Program-made: the position numbers and the translations under genes
The notes under the pieces: model-generated
What the model was told of the DNA's origin: nothing
What the model saw: only the letters and a program-made list of their open reading frames with translations
Databases searched by the model: none
In this document: one piece after another, positions 46,509 through 55,900 of the stretch
Position numbering within the stretch: position 1 is the stretch's first letter
Layout of the letters: every line of letters starts with the position of its first letter
Assembly: GCA_026770025.1 (NCBI GenBank)
Contig: JAMXDE010000052.1
Location: 248,001-312,000 of the forward strand
Direction: 5' to 3'
Length of the DNA: 64,000 nt
DNA from: Craspedostauros australis
Taxonomy: Eukaryota; Bacillariophyta; Bacillariophyceae; Mastogloiales; Achnanthaceae

Positions 46509-48953
46509 ATGTCGGCAAGGAAAGTGTGGTCGCGCAATGCCCCAGAGGTCCAACAGCTGCGAGGGATGCTGATCTCCGGTGAGATACCATCTTCCCTCCC
46601 CCCAGCTGTGGTGTGGGAACAGAACAGCTTTCTCCACGTGTTCATTGAGGCGCAGTTTGCAAGGAACTACCGCAACCTTCAACGTCAGATCGCAATGGAG
46701 CTTGGTACGTCATGATGCGCAACACTGGTCCTCAATGATGTCTGTGTTGCTCGCCATTTTGAATCAGAACATTGCTTCTGTATTGCCACTCTAATGTCCA
46801 CTCACTTCCTTTCAGGCCGCACCAACCCTTTCGCTGCTCCCGATATCACAACGTATGTTGAAAATCGGCATCATGTGTCCCCTGCCTCGCGAGCGAATCC
46901 ATCGATGTCGCCATCTGTGTTCCTCAACACTGCATCATCGAACAACACAGATTCCGCGAATCATGGTCATGGGGGACCAACAGCAGCAACAACGTCGCCA
47001 CACGATGCCAATTCCGTGAACACGGCGACGCCCTCCCCAACATTCCCTGGTGTTTTGTTGCAGCCTGCACCACCGCGCCAGCTATCGCCATCGGCATATG
47101 CCTGGCCACAGGGAATGTCTCACGGAAATACTCCGCTTGCTAGTTCATCCCAGCCGCCTGCTCTCCCAACCACGGGATGGAGCCCATCGCCACCAAGAAC
47201 GGAGGCAGAGGCGGTAGCAGCAGCAACAGCAGCAGACAGAAACTGTCAATTCATGATTCCAAAACAAGCAAGGGTTCTCCCTTCGGTGAAGGAATGGGTG
47301 GCGCAAAACGCCTCCATTGTGCTGCCGGCCATTCGTCACCAGTACGAGAACAGTGCTGGACATCGAGTGCTCGGGATTGATTTCGAGCTGCCAGCCGGAA
47401 CCTCTGAGGAGGACATCCGAAGCCTGGTGTCGGAGGATGGTACGTGTCTGGAGGTGCACATTACCGCAAACTCCAACCTACGATCAACCATATCCCAAGA
47501 CAATGCCATGATCGACCATCGAAATGGTGCCTCGGACGGAGTGCGCCTATTCGGGTTTGAGTTGCAGACCGAACGACGTGCAGCATACCGTTCGGCGGTG
47601 GCAATGGTCTCAACACACCATTTCACGATTGTGAGAGTGCATCGGGAGACCCTACCATTCCAAGTCAGTGGAAGGCTTGAAGGCACCAACGACAACGTCA
47701 TGCTTGGAAGCACTTTTGTGAACCCCACCATCCCATTGAATAATGGAAAAGGTGAAGTCCCTGCCCCACTGCTCCTCGTGCGCATGGTTGAAGGGCATTC
47801 TATGCGCCCTGTACCAGCCGCACCCATGAGTCGAGCCACTTACTCCTCATGCGCTGGGAACTGGCCAGCTGGGGGCCAAATCCTTCCTCGAGGTTCTGTG
47901 GGGAGCCCACGTCACCCCCACAACAACAGAACGGGTGAGAGCATTGTTGATCTGATGGAGTCAGGCAGCTCCGCAGATGAGGACTCCTTGGATAACTCTA
48001 CAGGGGGCATGCCGCCACCTCGACGTCGCAGTGTGCAACATCAGAAGGTAAGAACACACTGAGCAGAATATTGGTTGCATGCATTGCTCATGTTCTCACA
48101 CCATCCTCCTCTTTGCACATTGATTTGGCTCTATCTGCCACAACACACACATCACACACAACAACATGCAAACCACAAACGCCAATGAACTGCAACAATG
48201 AACAAGAACCATGATGAAAGGGTGGACGCCACAAACTGTGAGGATGTGATAAGCATCCACTCGTCATGCGCCGATGACGAAATGTTCCGCTCATGCAGAA
48301 GAATCCGGAGTGCATCAACGAAGCACTGCAGCAGGAAGGGCTCGCGGGAGAGTGTGTGCAGTGCATACAGCCGCTGCTCCAAACGCAGCCATCGGACCAG
48401 CAGGAGTCGTCGCACCTACAGTGATGATCTGAGTGTGTCCAGTGCAAAGTCCAGTCACAGTCGACACAGCACGAGCAGCATGACTAGGAAGAACAGGAAT
48501 GCAATCAGCCGCGATGCCATACGCAATGCAGCGCACAGAATGCACTCAGACACCGTCAGCGTCCGGTATCATAAGGCCAACGGACGAAAGGAGGCAAGAT
48601 ATGGGACCGCAAGCACTGGCAACATGAGCGTTGCCAGTGCAAGGAGCTGTGCAACATCGCGAAGCAACAGAAGTGGCAGAAGCAATAGGAGTATCCGAAG
48701 CATGAAGAGCACCCAATCTGGAAGCAACAGGAAGCCAGCAGCAAAAGTCCTTCCCAGCACAAGCAGGAAGGATGATGGTGGAAACAGCAACAAGAGCAAG
48801 AATGGTGCAGCCACTTCCAACACACCAACAGCCGCTGCAAAAGTAACTGTGGTAACACGCAGCAGCACGCGCCGGCATCCTACCGCATTGAAGGACAACA
48901 AGAAGCCCTTGCCGCAGGGAAGCAAACAGAATTCGGCAGCAGAAGCAAAGTAA
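46509..48953 (+). CDS. Hypothetical protein with a possible HSP20-like domain and Ser/Arg-rich tail, three exons
   Basis: Predicted 724 residues from exons 46509-46704, 46816-48047 and 48207-48953. Junction 1 (G|GTACGT ... TTTCAG|GC) keeps the frame as ELG-RTNPF. Junction 2 (AAG|GTAAGA ... ACAAG|AAC) keeps it as HQK-NHDE, though its acceptor lacks a strong pyrimidine tract, so exon 3 might instead start a separate ORF at the ATG 48198. Exon 1 is helical (SARKVWSRNAPEVQQLRGML; FIEAQFARNYRNLQRQI). Exon 2 begins with a Pro/Ser/Thr/Asn-rich linker and then has a segment rich in beta strands (VLGIDFELPAGTSEEDI; LEVHITANS; FTIVRVHRETLPFQV; LLLVRMVEG) that recalls an alpha-crystallin-like fold; this is weak inference. 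Exon 3 is Ser/Arg/Lys-rich (RSNRSGRSNRSIRSMKS). I do not recognise the family. Confidence 0.6.
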
Positions 48954-50689
48954 CAAGGCAGCACCATATGGCACAGCATCGGAACGAATGAAGACATAAG
49001 ACAGCAGCTGAAGGCAGCACCAAAGCAACAGCGGTATGAACAAGAGATCAAGAATGAATGATATATCAACACCGACCAAACCACACCAACAACAACAAAA
49101 CCACACAAAAAGCAAAAAACGAAAACAATATAAATAGGGGCAGAGGCATGGTGGTGGGCGCATTCTGCACCCATCATCATAATTGTAGGAGACAAATTGC
49201 TGGCCCCAAAAATTGCTTACTTTCTTTCTTGCTTTGTGGCGGACTGTATGTGCATTTTGTGTTATTTTCTGTCTGTCTGTCGTACGGGCCATTTCTGTGC
49301 ACGCCTTCGTTTACCTCGACTCCCTGGACATGACCATGGAGGCGCAATTTTGCGGCGTTCCGGCTTGTTTGTTGTGATCGCTGTGTCGTCCAAGGGCCGT
49401 GCGACGCAAAAGCCGCCCAACGCGTTTTCTTGAGGTTGCTCGAGGTCATAACATCATCAGCTGCGTTGACACTTTATTGGATAGCAAGCGTTCTTTGTTG
49501 TCCATCGTTCTGACCAACACTTTCGGAAGCCGCGGTCCGTTGATTCTAGTCGACAAATGCAAACGAACACAGGTTCTTGTGGACATGAATAAAAATGCTT
49601 GAAAAGATATTACCGCATCTCCTCAAGCATGTCCCGCGAAGAAAGCTAAAACAAATCAAACAAGTCACAACACCATAACGATTTGATCAGACACGATCTG
49701 ACACAACACCATGTCAACCACAATGCCCCCTTTCCACATAGAACAACACACTCCTTCAACAAACCAAACCAAAATTAATCTGTTCGAATGACCACAACAA
49801 CACACCACTAGTTAGGATTCGGGCTCAGTCGACGCGAATCGGTGGAGGATGCCTCGTGAATCTGCTGGCTTCGAGATAGCCATGTGATGCAGTTCAAGAG
49901 AGGTGTACGGGATTGAAGATGTGTTACTGTAACGATGAGTAGATGAGTGCTTTGTAGCTAATCCTTGTCTGTTTATTATGAGTTAGCTTATAGTGTTGGT
50001 AGGGTAAAGAAACAATGTCACACAGCTTGATGGGACCCTGCGCTGATGTACTTGGTTCAGTGCTTGAGGGTAGGCAATTATTTCAGTTCCTTGCTCTCCT
50101 CACACGTAGACACACTGCAGTGTAGATCATGACACTCAATAGTGACAGTCATGAAGCAATGGCTGTGGCTGGAGTTCACTCTCGGATTCCATTGCTTGAG
50201 TTGAAGCAGATTGGATAGTTCCCAAGGTGAGATGTGAGTCAGGTCGGTCATGTTTGAGTCATGATGAATTCGTGAATGGAGGAGAGAAAGGAGGAGAAAA
50301 GATTTGGTGGTCGATCAAGTCTGAGGATTTCGCGCCAAAACAAGAATTTCTCCCATCGGGGTTGATACCGTGTCTGGTAATAGTCTGTCCCTTATTGAAT
50401 CTCAACTCCACGTATAGTTGATGAAGTGGAGATTATAATACACCAATCGGCTTATGCTACGTCCGTGTACGAATGCATCGTCAAGGCCCTGACTTTTCGC
50501 CTTTCGTGCCAGCCGGTACCTATGTGCATCACACTCGTACATCCCTCGATTCCCATCTGCAATTACTCCATCTTTCGGTTCTCAGGACGACAATAGGCGG
50601 CCATGCGTGGATCAATTCCCGATGGACGATTTTTCATCAGTCGCATTCTACTATTCCAGTTCTGTTGCAATCTATCGTACTCCGTGCAA
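48954..50689. other. Intergenic, with a dispersed repeat
   Basis: No gene visible. 49690-49805 contains a CA-rich stretch (CAGACACGATCTGACACAAC...) that also occurs at 11161-11250, and its right part (CTGTTCGAATGACCACAACA) recurs at 20130-20153. From 50408 the sequence is the 3' flank of the duplicated A/E NTPase unit. Confidence 0.5.
49690..49805. repeat. Dispersed intergenic repeat (partners 11161-11250 and 20130-20153)
   Basis: About 90 bases are roughly 85% identical by eye to 11161-11250. The continuation matches 20130-20153 instead. At both other sites the similarity breaks at the GAGGGGTTCGAGTGGC sequence, which suggests a short insertion in those two copies. Confidence 0.5.
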
Positions 50690-52195
50690 CTACAAGGCAT
50701 CAAAGTTCACCTCTGCCATGATCTTGTGGGCTGTGGCAACGCACATTCGCGTATCTGCTGTATGCCGGGCAGTTCTTCGTTTCCGTCGCCGCTCGCCACC
50801 TTCCCCGTTCTCCCCACCAACACCACCTTCCAGCATGCTTCGATCGAGAAAGTTCGGATGCTTCTCCAGCAGCTGATCCACCTTTGCCCTTGCTCCCCAT
50901 TCGTTGTACAACGAGATGGCATTTCCCAGATACTGCCGTGGCCAGTAGAAGTCTTCGTCATCGTCCAGGACACCAGTGCTCTCAAAATCAGAGCTTCGTA
51001 AGGGACCGCTCAAAGCTGTGCGACGCAAAGACCCAGACAGCGCCGGTGTGCCTGTGTGCTTGTTCAGAAAGTACTCAGCGGCAAGCTCATTTGCCAGCGC
51101 TGCATCATTGACATGTCCCGATCTTGCGCAATAGGAAATGGCCTTGTCGTACGCTGCCTTCACCTTCTGTTCGAATTGCTTCCCTCCAGCTGCCATCGTG
51201 TCTGCCTCCATGATGAGGTACCGATGGAGGTTGTTGCCGCCATTTCTCTCGACCAGACGACGAAGTTCTGCCGTGTAGTTTGCCGCCTTGCGGTGGTACT
51301 TCCTCCGCTTTCTCTTGTTGTCTGTCTTTTGCGCCATCCTGGACATGGTAAGCCCACCTTGAAACACTCTCACGGTCTGCCGAGCAAAGGTATGGTCGAG
51401 CCCAGCGCTAGCTTTTGATGGCCCCATGCAGATCTTTCCCAGCTCCAATTCACCGAAGTACATCGTTAATTGCTCGTAGCACCAGTATCATATACCCCAA
51501 CGAATGTGTTGCTCACGATTCATGTCTTTGGCTGATGGGACATCAGACCGGTCCTTCCAGTGCCCGATTGATTGTTCACCTGATTGCTCCCGAATCACTT
51601 CGCCTTGAAGTCGAGAAGACGACATGCCCAGCAAGATCTCGAAGAAACGTGCGACTTGTCCATACGAGCTGGAAATCTCCTTCAGGTTGTAATGTTCGAC
51701 TTGGACCAGGAACATCTTCGCCGTGCGGTGCAAGGACACAAGCGGGACCCCACACATGAAGCCATGCAGCAAGCACATCCCCCAGCACCGATATGCATGA
51801 GACAAATCACCTGCCTCCATCCCGGCTCGATGGCCTTTTTGATAGGCTGCCAAACATACATGTACAGGCTCAGACCATGTAGTCAGGAATCCTGTATCTG
51901 ACGCGAAAAACTGGCACATCACGTATTTGGAGTCCGTCGCAGCGAGAATCCTTGCCGGGAGTGTTTGCAACCGTTTTGCGAATTTCACATCTTTCATGAT
52001 ATGTAATGCGACCGAGCGCGTCACATGAGCCCCATAGGCACCTTCGCCACTCTGCCCATGCTTCAGCATCAACGTCACCTGGCGAAATCCCGCGAGTAGC
52101 AACGTCGCATCCCTGGCAGCCAGGAAGGCAACAGATCCGAGGTACTGTAAGATCTTCATTGTCATCAACATCTTGGGATCGGTCATGACGGGAAG
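50690..52195 (-). pseudogene. 3' part of STAND-type NTPase copy E, cut off by a copia insertion
   Basis: This is the C-terminal half of exon 2 of copy E, collinear with copy A from the MTDPKMLMTMKIL segment to the NFDAL C-terminus. It is separated from its 5' part (63257-60697) by the 8.5-kb element. It also has its own lesion: TGG in copy A (Trp) is TGA at 51490-51488, so even without the insertion the protein would lose about 266 residues. The C-terminus differs from copy A in the tract where A resembles B (50760-50860). Treated as non-functional. Confidence 0.85.
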
Positions 52196-52903
52196 TGATA
52201 ATCAGCAATTACACACAGGAAAAGGGCACCAAACACTGCACTTACTACGCCGCCAGGGTGATCAATCCGTCAGGTGGAGTTGGAGATGTTTGGTGGTTGT
52301 TGTTGTTCTAATAGGTTGTGTTCAATTGATGATTGAGTTTGGATTATGAGATGATGATCTCATCATTCTAAAGATGGTGCCTATTGCACGGTTGCTATCG
52401 TGCTGCTCGATTACCTCGTGGTTTCTCTCGCAGTCTTTTCTAAAACATTGCCCAAGATGGCATGTTGATCTACACGATATCTCGTGTTATCTCCACCTTT
52501 GGTCTTTCTTCATCTCTGTCTGATCTTGTCTGGTCTTGATCTCTGTTTGATCACATATGGATTGATCCGTCTACGTCGGTGGGGTGCATGCATCACCCCT
52601 GACGATGTTGTTCTGGATCCTAAATGTTGCTGCCACGTGCTCGATGATGCATTCGGCTAGGCTAGACAGGTCAGCATACCATGACTAAGATATAATCTCG
52701 ATTCCGAGGATCATAATGACCGATCCACTGACGTCATACGATGATGTCAGTGCCTACGTCATGTTCGATGACTGTAGTGACTGAATCTCAATCGTGTATC
52801 AAGACTCACTCGACTATACTCTCAAAATCGAGTCGAATCAAAAATAATGAATCACGTTTCAGTCATGGGAGATGGGTACCTAATTTCGATCTAGATGTTG
52901 ATA
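52196..52903 (-). repeat. 3' LTR of copia element 2 (708 bp)
   Basis: Identical by eye to 59989-60696. In element orientation the ends are TATCAACATC and GATTATCA, that is TA...CA instead of the usual TG...CA. Confidence 0.95.
52729..52761. promoter_or_regulatory. Cluster of CRE/bZIP-like sites in the LTR
   Basis: TGACGTCA (52729-52736) is followed by TGATGTCA (52742-52749) and TACGTCA (52755-52761). In element orientation they lie 140-175 bp from the LTR start, in the probable U3 promoter. The same cluster is at 60522-60554 in the 5' LTR. Perfect CRE palindromes bind bZIP factors, and in diatoms CRE-type sites respond to CO2/cAMP; a role here is inference. Confidence 0.5.
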
Positions 52904-52927
52904 CTCCCCTATGGTCGGGGGTCTTGT

Positions 52928-55900
52928 TCATCCACCCAGAGTCTCTCCTTTCCAGAATAGAAGTGGCCTCACTAACGGCCAGTACTTCGCCCATGGAAGG
53001 AACTTGGTCATGACGTCGGCTACGTTTTCCGTTCCGTCTATCTTGCAGAAATGCAGGATCTTCGCAGCTACTGCGGCACGTACGCGGTGGTACGCCAATG
53101 CGTTGTGTCGTTTGGATAACACACTGTTTGGGATGGTGGAGGATGTGATCACGCTCTGGTTATCTCCGAACATCCAGGCAGGTCCGTCCAGCGGAATTCC
53201 CATTGCACGAAGGGTAAGGCGCATGGCAATCACTTGCTCTGTTGCCTGTCTTGCCGCGACGAATTCCGATCCGTAGGTTGCAGTTTCGACGGTGGTCTGG
53301 CGCTTGCTGAACCATTCGATGGGTGTCTGGTTGAGCAGATGGAGAACACCAGTTGCAGATTTGCCTGTCACTTTGCAGTGCATGAGATTGGCATCTACAA
53401 ACGTCGTCATTCGAACTGCCTTGCCTTTGGGTGTTGGATCGTCGTCTGCGGTCTCCTCTTCGGCGTCACCATATACAGAGTACATCCATTCATGGTCAGG
53501 AACCTCGAAGAAGCGCTCGTGATCTGGAATTCCCGTTCTGAACCTGATGGCGGCATCAGAACGCTTTCGGAGGTATCCATACACACGTTTAGCGCGGTCC
53601 ATGTGACCAATCCTGGGTTGAGCTCTGAATCTAGACAAGGTCATCACAGCTGCAGCAATGTCAAACCGTCCCAATGTGATGCACCATTGAAGGGCGCCGA
53701 TGAGTGATTGGAACTGTCTGGTCTCTACAGGGTTTAGTTCACGTGATGTGTCTAGCTCGGGGGCATCGTTGTGTTCCATGGGACTGGTGTAGGTCCGTGG
53801 AAGCTCCCCATGCACCTGTTCGTAATTCGCCAGCATCCGTTTGATGTAAGATTGCGGGCTCATAGTCAGGGTTCCGTCTTTGTCTCGGTCGAAGTCTGCG
53901 CCGAGGTGATACTTGATTGGTCCTACACCTTTCAACCTGTACTTGTACTTGTTGATGAGCGTGTCGAAGAATGACTGTGGGTCTTCCATGACGGCCATCA
54001 GATCATCTACGTACACACAGATGTATTCCCAGCATCTACCAGCATCCCTCATCCACACATCCGGGTCAGCTTTGCACTGAAAGAACTCCATGTCGCGGAG
54101 TGTGTCGGCCAGAGACTCGTGGAATCGAGCACCAGACGTGCGCAGCCCGTAGAGCGCTTTCACAATGATCATCATGTGACCAGCAAGCTCTTGGAACTCA
54201 GGACCAGCTACGAAACAGATCTTCTCTTTTGTGTAGGCTTCTAGATAGGCATTACCAATATCACCCACCATGGGCTTGAGGTTGTTGAGTTCTGCTGCAA
54301 GCAGTGCAATCCTGAATGATCTGAGATTGACTACTCCAGCATATGCCATATCTTTGCATGGATCCGTTAAGTGCCCTCCTGCTACGCATCTTGCCTTGTG
54401 CCGAAGGTCGTGTTTCACGTCGTACACCCAGAGGAGCTTGATCTGCTTGTATCCGTCTGGTTTCCGAGCGTTCTTGCCAAGATCCTGGAACGTTCCATAC
54501 TCGTGGAGCTGATCCATTTCTTTTCTCTCAGCGTCTACCCACTTGGAGTTGCCGTTCTTCGCATCAAGCTGGCGGGCTTCTTTCCCGTTCCGTGGAACCT
54601 GAACACCAAACTTGAAGATAGGACCTTGTGCACGTGTTTTGCGTTTACTAGCATTGATGAGACGGTTGAGTTTCTTCTTTCTCTTTGCTAGTTTACGGAA
54701 TCTTTTCCAGCCAGGCAGACCGAGGAGGTTGTTGTCTGCGGCGTACTTTGCACAGGATACAGGGTCGTCTTTGGCGATCACGTCCAGCGGCTCCATTGTC
54801 ACACTGCCATCCTCCCATTGTACCTTCACATTGTAGGAGGAGCCGTTGTACTTGCTGTGACTGGAGTGGAATGGACCTTCATGACCGGTGATGGCTTTGA
54901 ATACGCACATCTCCCCATCGCCAATCTCCTGCTCGTGTTGCTGTTCGATGATGTCGGCCAGATCCGTGTATGCGATGAGCTCTTCGGTGTCGTCGTCGCC
55001 GTATGCGATGAGCATCTTGATGTTGTCATGGTTGGCTGCGTCTCCGTCCTTGATCTTGCGGATCACTCGAGCTCTCCACTTGAGTCCATCCTGTTGATGG
55101 AGGAAGGTCAATCCGAGCAGCTCATCAGGACTGAACTTGGGGACTTTGACTACACCTGGATCTGATTCTCCATGTGATGTGGCTACCAGGTCAGATAGTG
55201 CATGCACAACGGGTTGTCTAGCTTTAGGTGTGCTGTCACTGTCGAAATCTTCTGCATTTTCGGTTTCGCTAGCTTCGTCACCCACGTTACCATCCTCCCC
55301 AGAATCAGGCAGGGGGTAGTCCGCCCGAAGGTTTCGCGCGTCATCAGACACACGTCGGATGCCCGAGCGTGGCAACAGCCGTTGCGTCGCGTCATCTAGT
55401 ACCCAGAACGTCAGTTCGTCACCCTTGTGCTCGCACGGTCCAGCCCAGCGTCCACGCCGTTCCTGCGTGGTGCCCGGGAAGGCAGCATTCCCAACCTTGT
55501 AGTACACCGGCTCCCACCAGTGGAAGTTGAGGTACTTGCTCACGTCGGGACGTTGGCCAGTGGCGGCTTGGATGGGTGTGATGTGACCGGCCGTGGACTG
55601 TGACAGATGGTTGAGCAGTCCCACGACGTACAAGGTGCAGATGAGCCAGAACCTGGCAGGGGTGCCAGTTCGGTCCATGATGCCGTTGGCGGTGCGCTTG
55701 ATATCCTGGATGCGTCGCTCGACAGGATTCTGATGTTGGTGGTGTGGTTCGGACTGGTGGTCTGCGATGCAGTACTGCCGGAGGATGTCCTTCATCTTGC
55801 CCCCGATCTGCGCCGTGGCGTTGTCGGACATCAACACGTCCATGGCACCATGCTCCCGAATGAAGTCTTGGACAACATGGGGAACATGGGACTCGCTTGC

